Assembly: GCF_028554725.1 (NCBI RefSeq)
Contig: NC_071669.1
Coordinates: forward strand, 44,352,501 to 44,416,500
Direction of reading: 5' to 3'
Length of the DNA: 64,000 nucleotides
Source: Zeugodacus cucurbitae
Lineage: Eukaryota > Arthropoda > Insecta > Diptera > Tephritidae
Under the pieces are notes generated by a model. The model was not told the origin of the DNA and ran no database searches. It worked only from the letters and a program-made list of their open reading frames with translations. Positions 1 through 10,500 of this stretch are shown here, piece after piece; position 1 is the stretch's first letter; each line of letters begins with the position of its first letter. A program made the translations under genes and the position numbers.

Positions 1-2
1 AA

Positions 3-974
3 CAACAAGTTTTATTTAATAATACATTATCCGATTCAATTAGTGTCACTTCAGGGGTTCCACAGGGTAGTCATCTCGGCCCGATTCTGTTCTTGTTGTT
101 CATCAATGATATACCTTCAGTAATTAAGTTTTCAGAAATTTTATTATATGCGGATGATGTAAAACTTTTTAAATCATATACTTCTCATAACGAAAGGACT
201 GAGTTGCAATCGGATTTAAATAATTTAGTTACTTGGTGTCACAAAAATTATATGCCACTGAATCTTAAAAAATGTAAAACGATGTGCTTTTCCCGTAGAA
301 CTGTTGATCTTTCCCCCTATGTAATAAATAACTTCAGTTTAGAGCAAGTTTTTAGCTTTGTTGATTTAGGAGTTAATATGGACCCTAAACTAAATTTTAA
401 TTCTCATGTAAATTCAATTGTCTTAAAAGCTAAAGGTGCTCTTAGCTTTGTTAAACGTTGGTCTAAAGAATTTAGTGATCCGTATATTACTAAAATTCTT
501 TTTACAACATTGGTAAGACCTATATTGGAGTATGGTTCTGTGGTATGGAATCCTAGCTATCAATCCCATTCTGATAAGCTTGAGTCCGTTCAAAAACAAT
601 TTTTACTTTTTGCTTTAGGCCACTTACATTGGGATTCAAGATTGAATCTTCCCCCGTATACTAGTCGTTTAAAACTTATAAATCTTCCCACACTCACTAG
701 TCGCAGAGAAATGCTAGGTATAATTTTTCTAGTAAAACTTCTGAATGGTTTAGTTTGTAGTTCATTTCTTTTGTCTGATATTAAGTTTAATGTCCCATTG
801 CGTTCATCCAGGCAGTTTAGACCATTATTTCTAAAATCTTCTAGAACAAATTTTGAGTTAAATGAACCATTCTGCCGAATATGTCATGATTTTAATTCGC
901 ATTCCAGCACATTTGATCCATCTGACTCAATATTTAGCATCAAAAAAACTATTTTGTCTTCTCTTAATAAATAA
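3..974 (+). CDS. Non-LTR retrotransposon reverse transcriptase, 3' part of the polyprotein ORF
   Basis: An uninterrupted frame runs from the window edge (first whole codon at 3) to TAA at 972-974, 323 codons. Counting from that codon, residues 18-22 read GVPQG and are followed by the LGPILF stretch of non-LTR reverse transcriptases. Residues 49-52 are YADD, the catalytic metal-binding box. The thumb region follows (LVRPILEYGSVVWNP, then VQKQFLLFALGHL), and the protein ends without an RNase H domain. This is jockey/CR1/I-type architecture; the exact clade is not certain. The endonuclease and the first part of RT lie outside the window. Unlike the other LINE pieces here, no stop or frameshift is visible, so this may be a young copy. 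The function is target-primed reverse transcription of its own RNA. Confidence 0.88.
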   Translation, partial: QQVLFNNTLSDSISVTSGVPQGSHLGPILFLLFINDIPSVIKFSEILLYADDVKLFKSYTSHNERTELQSDLNNLVTWCHKNYMPLNLKKCKTMCFSRRTVDLSPYVINNFSLEQVFSFVDLGVNMDPKLNFNSHVNSIVLKAKGALSFVKRWSKEFSDPYITKILFTTLVRPILEYGSVVWNPSYQSHSDKLESVQKQFLLFALGHLHWDSRLNLPPYTSRLKLINLPTLTSRREMLGIIFLVKLLNGLVCSSFLLSDIKFNVPLRSSRQFRPLFLKSSRTNFELNEPFCRICHDFNSHSSTFDPSDSIFSIKKTILSSLNK

Positions 975-1200
975 TATTCAGAAATTTTTAACTTTTTGTT
1001 TTTATAAATTTTTAAATCTCAGCTGTTGAAATGTTTCTTTCTGTAGCTGAGCAGTTTGAGAACCGGACGCTTAAAAATCTCTTGCCTTTCTAGACTCGGC
1101 AAATTCCGCTCGTATGCGGACTGCGCCCCACTCGTCGGTTGGGCGGGAGGAGGGTAATCGTTTGGGTTAATAATAAAAAATGATAAAGATTTTTTAAAGA
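975..1200 (+). mobile_element. 3' UTR and A-rich tail of the LINE at 3-974
   Basis: The stretch after the RT stop contains a GC-richer island at about 1060-1160 (ACTCGGCAAATTCCGC, then CGGTTGGGCGGGAGGAGG) and ends in a TAATAATAAAAAATGATAAAG-like tail near 1165-1200. A TAA/A-rich tail is usual for the 3' end of I/jockey-type LINEs. The exact end is not defined because no target-site duplication could be paired within the window. Confidence 0.5.
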
Positions 1201-1269
1201 AAAATTAAAAAAAGTCAAAAAGTTGTACTTTGAAAATTATCCGAGGAATGTGGTTCGTTAAATATGGTA

Positions 1270-1890
1270 TGCCATATTACCAACACAATATCAAGGATTT
1301 AGAATTTTTTCGCGTGTGACTATAGTTTAAAAGAACCGGATCTTCTTTAGATGGTTTTGTGAAATCTAGGAAATGTTTAAACCAATTGGTGATAATTGGA
1401 ATTTGTACCCATCCAGTCAGATGGCACGCCGATTTCGCTCCACCTTCATAATTATTTCTTGGGAAAATCAAATATGGAGGCACAAAAGATCCGACAACAC
1501 TCATATGTATATGTTATAACCATTATAAGCAATGCGCGTTCCGCGGAAGTCATGGCGCCTATTTATCTTTTTCCTTTTTGTGCAATAATCTTTGGTTGCC
1601 GGGACTGCATGTTTCGTCATCGTTCCAAATACGAGTTATCAGCAAGTTGAAAAACGACGACACATTTTGACGTGTGAGTCCTTTTGCACGGTCGAAAGAA
1701 CACATTTTGCCAGAACTTTGAATTTATTAGGAATATTGTTTTTTAAGTCAATTTGGAATGCAAGAGACCGCAAATCCAGTCTCGCCAGGCCTGAAAAGTG
1801 CGACTCTATCTTCAAAGAGTACCTTACAATGTCACTCTCTATTTCTATTTCTGCTAAAAAATGGCAGCTCCTCTGATGATTCGTTGCTTC
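1270..1890 (-). pseudogene. Degenerate pogo/jerky-like DDE transposase
   Basis: Read on the minus strand, consecutive blocks of a pogo/jerky-type transposase appear in different frames. First comes LDLRSLAFQ...NNIPNKFK (about 1730-1810). Next is IWNDDET, the first catalytic Asp region (near 1625). Then TSAERALL (near 1540), and finally GSFVPPYLIFPRNN with CHLTGWVQIPIITNWFKHFL and PVLLNYSHTR (1277-1504). The last piece covers the VPP..IFPR and second catalytic-Asp region, but the usual LLDGH is shortened, so the Asp is lost. At least two frameshifts and several stops separate the blocks. The family normally moves by cut-and-paste into TA sites; no terminal inverted repeats were recognised here. 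Inactive copy. Confidence 0.75.
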
Positions 1891-4171
1891 TGGCCATACG
1901 CTGCGATATGTGGAACTTCGTATATTTTTGAGGTCAGTAGAATACCAACTTCCACATTTCTTACAGCTGCTATGACTTTTATCATATACTTCACATTCTA
2001 TTGCCTTCTTTTATCATTTTTGGGCATTATTATTGTATGATGTAACTCTAAAACTAAAATATTAACCTAAATAGCATAGGACTGGTAATATGGTATACTA
2101 TACAAAATTGGCCTGTCACTAGTTATTTTTTATGCAAAATCTCACTTTCTTTAAAACTATGTTTTAATTTAATTGCGTTAAGTTATTTATCAGTTAAATA
2201 ACTAAGTTTCCTTTATAACCTAAAATAAAATTACTGAATGTTGTGTCCTCATAAAAACTCTACCACGAGCAATCCCGTGTTTTTAGGGATTGAAAGAAAA
2301 CTTGACAACTTTCGGAAGTGTCACCAACTTTCTGTTACTCTTTCCAAATTTCACAGCTTTTGTCGTAATCGGCGTTCTCACAGAGCACCTAGTTTAGGAG
2401 AAAAGCAGATGTACCCTAAAGCCGCCTATACCATAATACCCGAAGTTACTCTACTATATCAACAAATTTACTGTTAGTATTTAAATTTAAACGACTCCAT
2501 ACAATATTTATGTTCGATAACAGTGACAATAATAAACTGTTAAATTTTTCAGTGATGTTCAAAAATCTGACTTTTGTTTTAAATGGATGGACTGTAATCT
2601 ATAATAAACATAATAGATATCTTATTGATATTAAGTGAGCGAAATCCAGGGCAATAATTTTATTTTTAAACCTTTACTCCTATATCATCATATAAATCTA
2701 ATTTCATCTAAGAAATTAGGCCACAAGTATTTATTTTATTTAGCGCAGTGACCTAAATACCAGCTTACAATGAAAAAAAAAAAACATATTTCAAACCGGG
2801 GAAATGGTGTGGCAAACAAAGCAACGTTTTATAGAAAACGAAGAACAGTGATTATTTATCTATAGTAAAGCTAAGCTACATAACGCAAATTTATGTGAGC
2901 GCAACGCAGAAAAGAAAATAATATTTCCTGCTATTCACCGTTAAACGGTTAAACCCACCCAATGACCCTCAACTTTTATTAAATTACTAATGACCCTTCA
3001 TAAAAGCATCAGCAACAAATTGCATTATAAAAATGAATTGACGACCCAGCTGGCAGCATTTTTACATACCGTGAGTGAGTGGTCAAACGCCACTACCAAC
3101 AACAACACTCAGACAACAACATACTTCCACATTTCCTCAGTCATACTGAGATTGTGAAAAGGGTATGTGCGAAGGAGAACGAAAAAAGGTAAAAAATTAA
3201 ATATAACGAATATTGCTAACAAAAGCATAAAAGCACAAGCAGAGATTAATGAAAAATTCTATCGCGCAACAAATAACGAAAAGGTAAAGCGAATATGCTC
3301 ATACATATATAAGTATATGTATAGAAGTTGCGCAAAAAATGCTTTCTCTATTGTTGTTGGGTGCAGCAGTGACGCGCCGTGCGCTGTAAATTTAATAATG
3401 CTTGCAATAACGGTGATTTTATGAGCGCGCTTAAATTTCCTGAGAGACAATGTACCATACACTCGCACTTGAAAGGACACGCATACATAGACATTCTGAG
3501 TATATATACAAACACAAAAGTTTGCAACAAAAAAATGGCGCTCGAAAGTAACTAAAAATCAGCAAAATACAATACAACATTTTGCGCAAGCAATCCAGTG
3601 GTACATATGTATGAGAACTGAGGGACCACACGGCGTATGATGAACCAAAGCCTAATGAAATTATGCGCAAATGACTCAGCAAACAATGAGTTGGCATACA
3701 TTTTACTCTTGTGACCGCAAGCACTCTTTTATGGCCGCGTTCGCGTCCTCAACCTCGTCCAGGTGATTAGCGCGCTGCAATCGCAACGATAACGGTAATC
3801 TGTATGAATCAAAGGTGCTGTGTTTGTCTCCTGATTTTTTTTGGAAAAATATCATTCAGAATTCTGCTGATTGGAATGATGATGCTAAAAAAATTTAAAT
3901 CATAAATGAAAATTTTATAAAATATAACCTATGTCATACTACTGTCATAATGGTGACCTCATATATAAGCTTGCGGCATCACAGTAGTATTGTGTGACCT
4001 TGCAAACCAGTTATCGACTGGCGAAGATTTATAGTATATTAAGATTTATTATGGTTTGTTTAAATTTATTTCTAATTTTGTGATTGCGAAAATAATGGAA
4101 AAATTCCATCTGGACTGGAAACCCCTCACACTACCATATCCTCTCTGAACCACTCTCTGGCCTTTATGTAT
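1891..4171. other. AT-rich non-coding stretch
   Basis: No frame here resembles a protein and no RNA gene was recognised. Between about 3060 and 3130 there is a CAACAACA-rich patch; 3300-3330 and 3600-3620 carry ATACATATRTA-type motifs common in fly DNA. Short overlapping frames near 3160-3720 on both strands have no domain features. Confidence 0.4.
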
Positions 4172-4920
4172 TTAGGTTAGGTTAAGTTATACTGGTAGGC
4201 CAATACGACACACATAGACCATTTTGGTCCTTTGCGATACCAGATGGAGTGCCGTCACGTTGTCCACGAGGAGTAGTCATCCTTTAGGATGCATGCGCTT
4301 GACGCGAATTTTAAAAGTTTTTGTGGCTTCACTTTCGAAACCTCTTCCAGATTCTCATATTGTGAGGCCCCCAAGTAGCGAAGTCGTTGCCTTGACAATG
4401 CAGGGCAGGTGCACAGGAGATGCTTCATTGTTTCTATTGCACCTTGCTCTTGACATTTCCGGCAGTCATTTTGATCTGTAAGTTCCATTTTGTAGGCATG
4501 TGCCGCCACCAGACAGTGACCTGTGAGTATTCCCACCAAACTCCTACAGTCCCTTCTATCGAGTGTGATTTTTCTTGTCATGCCCCTGTCCAGAAAATCG
4601 TAAAGACAGTGCATGGGTTTGCCAATGTCGGGTCGCGTTTCCGCAAGATAGTTTTACACCGTTCTTGGCAATTTCGTCTACAATCTCGTTGCCTTCAATG
4701 CCTTTATGTCCTGGCACCCAGTAGAAATGAAGACACGTGTTCCTTGCAACTCTCTCCACTGCCACCCTGGTATCCAAAACACTTTTGGCCGAAACGCAAA
4801 CCGAGGTTGTTGCCTTGATTGCTGCTTGACTGTCTACGTAGATATTGACTTTGGAGTAGCCGGCTGCTGTATTGACGGCTAGCTCTGCGGCTTTCCCAAT
4901 AGCAAACACTCCCGCTTGAA
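4172..4920 (-). pseudogene. RNase H-bearing LINE, 3' fragment (copy 1)
   Basis: On the minus strand, 4556-4909 reads an RNase H domain: GKAAELAVNTAAG..NIYVDSQAAIKA, with the conserved Asp in VDSQ, then HFYWVPGHKGIEGNEIVDEIAK, the C-terminal His/Asp part. A frameshift near 4560-4610 leads into the C-terminal tail of the same polyprotein (4255-4553): GILTGHCLVAAHAYK..., C..CQEQ and HLLCTCPAL. The 3' end is marked on the plus strand by GGTTAGGTTAAGTT at 4174-4187, the complement of an AACCTAACC-type tail. The RT part is absent, as expected from 5' truncation during insertion. RNase H with this tail suggests the R1/LOA/I side of the LINE tree. Not functional. Confidence 0.82.
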
Positions 4921-5024
4921 AAATACTGCAGTGGTTCGTAAGGTTAAAATATATTACATCAATTTATATATAATATTCAATCAATTTTTATGTGAGCAAC
5001 TTTTGAGACATTTCCGAGGAAGAG

Positions 5025-5432
5025 GTGATCGATAGTTGGCCTTTCATTTACATAGAAGATGTAGAATATTTAATTCTTCTTCTACTTCTTGGCAGCTTCT
5101 ACAAGAAGCATTGTAAGGTATCCCCAATCTACTGGCATGTCTTCCAATCAGACAGTGGCCTGTTAGTACTCCTACTAAAGTTCTTTTGGTCACGTTTGCC
5201 TACTTCTTGAATAAATCAGGGATTCTTTACACCGAGACCCAGCAAAATCTATCACATATGTGTCAATTAAGTGTTTGCATGTACCCAGGCGCATATATAA
5301 ACCCTCTTTACTGGAATCTAATTGTAGGGTTGTGCCTAATCTAGCTAGTTCATCTGCTTCACAGTTGATATCCCAATTCTGTGCCGAAGCCCATTGTATG
5401 TAATAGGAAGCCAACTCGAGGCATTCTTTCAC
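5025..5432 (-). pseudogene. RNase H-bearing LINE, 3' fragment (copy 2)
   Basis: The minus strand of 5190-5432 gives CEADELARLGTTLQL, the end of an RNase H domain. After a frame change, 5025-5210 continues with TLVGVLTGHCLIGRHASRLG, SCRSCQEVEE and HLLC, the Cys/His-containing tail of a LINE polyprotein. The layout matches the fragment at 4172-4920, but sequence identity looks low, so this is another family member rather than a tandem duplicate. It is truncated at both ends. Confidence 0.72.
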
Positions 5433-6772
5433 TATCTTAGAGGATATCCTTAAAAACTGTAATGACTGTAGTACCGCTGGCTATCTAAAAATATAAATAT
5501 ATTTCGTGTTGTAAGCACCCTCTTTGTCAATGCGAGAAGTGCTCAAGTGGTGCAGTGATCTCTACTTGAGAGACACTGCAGTGATCTGGTAGTGGGAAGA
5601 CGACTATGAAAAGATACCACTTAAGCCATCACTCCTCTCTAGAGAGGAATAAGACTACACTTTGGTCATGACTTCATCCTCTCTCACCGTTTCATTTAAA
5701 ATGAAATGAGGATAAAATGAGATGAGGATAAAATGAGTTTGAAGCGAATGGACAACGTCAAAAGGTTTCGATATCTGAATCCTAAAATATTAAATTCTTG
5801 AGGATTGACCAACAATTTAAATCGGAAGTCTGCTGAGCATTTAATTACAACTATACCTTTCTTGTATTGATATTTCTAGAAACTGGAACTAATGTCGTTC
5901 TGAATGAAGCGGAACATCTAATTGCCGCATATATATTTTAACCATTTGAAGTAAATACATACCAATGCCATATTATTTGCTAAGTACTGTAAAGTATAGG
6001 GCTATATATGTACCTATAATATGTACACATGTTCGCTTGTGCCACTTTTCACTTTGTTCAACTTGTGATGAACAACTGACAGGAAACTCACGAACGCCAG
6101 CGACCATAACAATAGCAGCAGGAGTGCAGGAGTGACAGCGCTAACGAGAGCGGCGACGCGACGGTGATGGTGACATGCAGCAGGCAACAAACGACGCGCC
6201 ACTCAGTCGTCAGTCGTCGCCGACGAGTGACAGCTAACTTCAATGCCGTTAAACAGCAAATGGAGGAAACAAAATATGGCGGAAGTGGGGAGAAGATGTT
6301 TGTATAAAGTTTTCATAAGCCTAATTGGATGCCAGTGCCATGCCTGGGCAACAACAACAGCAACCAGCTTCAACAATTCGCAGCAATCAAAATCTGCAGC
6401 TTAGCAAGTGCAAACAAAATGGGAAAATCATCAAAATGTTAATGCGAAAGCAAGCAAAGGCTCAACTAGTTTTCATATTTATGGCCCCAGCAGTAATGCC
6501 GAAGCAGCTTCAGCCCACTTTAATGCTTCCTACAAGCATAAATACCGACAAAGCATTATTAGTTGAATATTAAAATAATTTATTCGGACATTTTATGGAC
6601 TTTTTACTCCCGAAAGATTAAAATATGAAAATTAAGAGCTTAGAGATTACTTAAGTACTTAAGTGCATATAATTCACAACAGTTTTGCCTGATTCAGCAG
6701 TTCTTCGAAGAAGTCGGAAAAGTCTGCGATGAAATATTTTAAACTTAAGTGCACTTAATGTCGGTACAATAT
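5433..6772. other. Non-coding stretch with short palindrome and short tandem repeat
   Basis: A perfect 16-bp palindrome (TCCTCTCTAGAGAGGA) lies at 5633-5648. A 16-bp unit, ATGAGGATAAAATGAG, occurs twice in tandem at 5706-5737. Positions 6100-6230 are locally GC-rich (AGCGGCGACGCGACGG). The CAACAACAGCAACC patch near 6345-6370 is a simple repeat. No gene is supported. Confidence 0.4.
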
Positions 6773-6773
6773 A

Positions 6774-7340
6774 TTAGGTTGGCAAATATCTCCCTTCCGC
6801 TATGTATAAAGCACTACAGAGCTCGTATATGACAATACTATATATTTTTGACATAACCTATAAAACAACGCTGGCGACAAAAAATGGATCACATGCGACA
6901 ATATCAAGGGAAAATGGTCGTTGTGGATTCATCCGCTATGAGCTACTCCCATATGGGCAGACGCTTAATTCTACCGCTTACTGCGAACAACTGGACCACT
7001 TGAAGCAGGCGATCGAACAGAAGCGTTCAGAATTGCCAGGACAACGCAAGACCACTCACTTCGTTGATGAGTCCTCAGAAGCTACGGGAGCTCAGATGGC
7101 AGGTTTTATCCCATCCACCATATAGCCCGGACATAGCGCTAAGTGATTACCACCTGTTCCTGTCCATGGCGAACGCCCTTGGTGGTGTTAAGTTGAAATC
7201 AATAGAGGCTTGTGAAAAGTGGCTGTCCGAGTTCTACGCAAATAAGGAGGGAGCTCTACGAGGGGGGTATTATGAAGTTGTCGTCTAGGTGGACACATAT
7301 TATCGAACGAAACGGTGTATAGTTGAGCTAATTCCGATCA
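6774..7340 (+). mobile_element. Mariner-family element, internally deleted and frameshifted
   Basis: The left end TTAGGTTGGC begins at 6774 after TA, the mariner target. Only about 150 bp later the transposase starts at YELLPYGQTLNS (near 6940), so roughly the N-terminal half, with the DNA-binding domain and first catalytic Asp, is deleted. The block continues CEQLDHLKQAIEQKRSEL. A second frame from 7064 gives QKLRELRWQVLSHPPYSPDIALSDYHLFLSMAN, cut here only for description at the third-Asp box (SPD...SDYHLF). The segment that should hold the second Asp (HQDNARPH in the family) is damaged. SRWTHIIERNGVY (7285-7325) is the family's C-terminus. No matching right terminal repeat was found. Inactive. 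Confidence 0.85.
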
Positions 7341-10067
7341 CTGTAACACTTTTTATAAATTTTTGATCTTATATCATCTGCCATATATGCTTGTTCGAAA
7401 ATTGACAATTAAAGTAAGAAGAAACCCACATTTTAACTTTCTTGGAATCCAGTAGCCTCAATCGAAATTCGACGTCAAATATTTCGATTTCGGAGCCTAA
7501 CTTCGAAAATGGAGAAAATACTGTTTAATTATAAATCAATCTATCGAAATTTTTTTTTGTCCAATACCTTAAAAAAGTCGATTTTGCTATATAGTGTTAT
7601 ATCTACTCAGGGGATCTCACGATGCAGAGCTTTAGGGGCGACTGTTTACACAAAAGTTCGAAGAAATTCTTTATTTTGCTAGATCGTCGGAGAAATTTTA
7701 ACCGATTTTTATTGACTCACATTCAAACTTATCTGCAGTTCAGGAGCAACTAAAGCTACTTAACATACTTGATTTACAGAAAAAAAAATCGAAAAATTAT
7801 AGTATTTTTAACCATTTATAAGAAAATATGTAACTGATTAATATCAAAGTTCGCTGAAATCTTCAAAGGTGAAATTGTGCATGAATCATCATAAAATAAC
7901 CAGACTAAACTAACTTTCCTTTCCCTTCCATTCACGAGTTTCTTTTATAATTTCTTCTTTTCAAATTTCGCAAACAACAACACCGCCAGCTGTCTTTGAA
8001 AAGAGAACGTTCAACAATTTATTTTGCACTAAACGAAAGGGCACAGGTAGAAAAAGAAAAGTCCAACCAACGCGCAGTCGCAGTCGGCAACTTTACAAAT
8101 ACATTATGGCTGCACAGCAGAAACAGAACAGAAGTATGGCAAAACTTTAAAGCCCTGACTGCCCTGGTTGTGGCCTTGCCATTCGTAATTGCATTGCGAA
8201 ATATTTTCAACACATTTCTCAAAAAACTTCCAACGCTTTAACAAACTTAAAATGCGCAAGTTTTGCCATTGAAAAATGCCGCTCCCTTGGCTCTCATTTC
8301 ATCCCTACACCCGCTTGAGGTATCTAAGCTCCGAGCTTATGCATTTACGTGAGCGACAGCGCTAAGCGCTTGTAAGCACCTCGCACCCTCGAGCTGCGTA
8401 TTGGAGACGCGCCTGGGGAACGCGCAGCAACGTGAAGTGTGGTGGTGCAGTGAAGTGTGCTGTGCACTGGTCTCGCTTGAGGACCCAACGGAAATCCGCT
8501 GCTCAAAAGTTCTTCACGGGCGCCCCTCCTGAGCGCCTCGTCTCACCTGTGATGCATCTTTGCAATTGTAGTTCTTTTCGCTGCCTTTATTGTTTCCCAT
8601 TGTTTTAGCATTGCTTTCTTGCTTGCGCTTTGAAATCGAGTTGAGTATTTGTGCAATTGCTTTTCTTGCTCTTCTTCTTTTGTTCACAACTTAGCGAAGA
8701 ACTTTCACTTATTTTCGTAAACTTTCCTCACATTGCCCTCTGCCATGGAGGAGTACTAGAAGATTGCAATATTTTCCCAACTAATTGCAGGTTTTCGCCC
8801 CCTTGACCTGCGTAAATGCCAAATGCAACGTTTGGAAATCATTCAAATTAATTAATTTCATTTCGTTAAGTTACACAACGGATTCCCCATTTCCAGAAAG
8901 TTACTAATTGAGTTGAAGCACTTGTTATATTCCGTATTGAATCCGAACCGGGAGTTTAATCATGTTCTTCGAACAGACCACAGGTTGGTTTGTTGTGGAA
9001 CCTATATCGTTAGATGGTTTTGTAAAAAACAGCTTCATATATTTTATTTGATGAAAGCAACTACAACTTCAAAACTATATATACAGACAAACTTTCATCA
9101 AAGCTTCTTACAACTAAGAAAGCTTTAAAAGTTATTTCAGCGAAAATTTACGAATAAAAAAGTGAAGATCTATAATACAATGTGAAGATAGAGATTTTTC
9201 AAATTAATTTCATATAATTTTAAGTTTCGATTTTCGTGTGGCGAGTGGTCATCAAGTTCATATATACTTCTGGCTTAGTCGTTAAACAGATTACGGATGT
9301 GGGACTAATATATGTTATGAAATCTTTCATTATGTCAATATTAGAATTTTGGGGTGTGCCTCTCAGTTGGATCTTTAAGGCAGTAGTCTGCTTGAGAAGC
9401 CGAAAAAAGCGTTTTTTAGCAATTTTTTTTGAAAGGGAAGGAAATGATTGCGGTAAACGGAATTTTAAGACGATAGTGTACTATATTTAAGGTTTGAAAA
9501 ACAATATTTAATATTAAAAAATATTGAAATTTTTTCAAAGTTGTAAGTATTTTTCTGGATCGCCTGGAGTCTGCACTTGTAAATCGGTGCCGGTGATGAA
9601 GGTCGTGAGATGCATCTGAAACAGTCGAACCAAATTTCTGCCTGAGCATTCGCACCTGTTCGACGCTCGGCCACTAAAACTGCTCTTGCTTCGAAAATAT
9701 GTCGAATTGGCCTCTGGAATTTTAAAGACATATTCTTGGATAGTGTTGGAAGAGATTTTAAACAGAACAAAAAATTGATTTTTTGAAGTCTATAATATCG
9801 TATGGGTTTGAGTGCGCACTTCGTCGGTCAAGTTTGATTATGATCGCTGTCCGAAGCTTCAAGGCTGCTCTTGCAAGATAACTGATCTCCATATATTGTG
9901 AAAAGTGCTATGTCATGTACTTAGACGGCAAATAAGATCATCTTTTTCTTATTTAGTGTAGCCGATCAAAGTCTGTATTATGTTAGAAAAGGCTGTGGAG
10001 CATTATTTCTTGATCTTGAGGTTCAATATGCTATTTGTTATTCTTTAACCTATTCATTGGTGTTTAA
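7341..10067. other. Non-coding stretch, no recognised gene
   Basis: No protein family was recognised in either strand. Positions 8330-8560 are markedly richer in G+C than their surroundings (GAGACGCGCCTGGGGAACGCG) but have no long open frame. The small frames at 7996-8241, 8913-9128 and 9236-9770 show no domain signature. Any of this could be intron, enhancer or decayed repeat; nothing distinguishes these. Confidence 0.35.
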
Positions 10068-10500
10068 TCTATACTACTATTATAAAGAGAAAATATTTGT
10101 ATGTATGTTTGTAATGAATAAACTCAAAAACTATTGTGCCGATTTCAAAATTCTTTCACCATTGGAAAGCTACATAGGCTATATTTATTGCTAAAATCTC
10201 AAATTTCTGGAAATAGTTCCCAGGTGAGGGTATCAAAAAATCTCCGTGATGGAGACTCTTATTCTGAAATTGAAAATCGTCTTGCAAGTCATTCTCTTTG
10301 CATCGCAATCTCAGGTGCTTGCTGAAAAAAATTTCAAAATCTCCCAAGCTTGAGAGTCGAGTACCGAACGTGTGCAGCGGCCTGAAGAACAAAATATTAC
10401 AAATATACATGCTCGCACTAGGGCGTCGAACTCTGAGTTTCCTAATCAGAGAGAAAGACAACGGACACCAAAGGCTAGAGGTCGTAATCAAGTTTTAGAT
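10068..10500 (+). mobile_element. Helitron-like 5' end fragment
   Basis: The sequence starts TCTATACTACTATTATAAAG, the TC-initiated 5' end typical of insect Helitrons. It is followed by the usual leader (AATAAACTCAAAAACTATTG, then a GAAAGCTACATAGGC block). A similar TCTATACTAATATTATAAAG occurs at 41505. A short frame at 10372-10560 (RPEEQNITNIHARTRAS..QRERQR) resembles the low-complexity Arg/Gln start often upstream of the Rep/helicase protein, but no Rep or helicase motif is visible. 3' end not identified. Confidence 0.6.

Noticed and set aside
6014..6202. Leu/Ala-rich minus frame of 62 codons with signal-peptide look
   Set aside because: Short, arises from a GC-rich repeat-like patch, no further evidence.
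7550..7575. Possible right terminal repeat of the mariner at 6774 (TCCAATACCTTA)
   Set aside because: Too diverged from the complement of TTAGGTTGGC to support.
8330..8560. GC-richer block as a possible exon or promoter
   Set aside because: No long frame, no splice-bounded homology, no core promoter motif that stands out.
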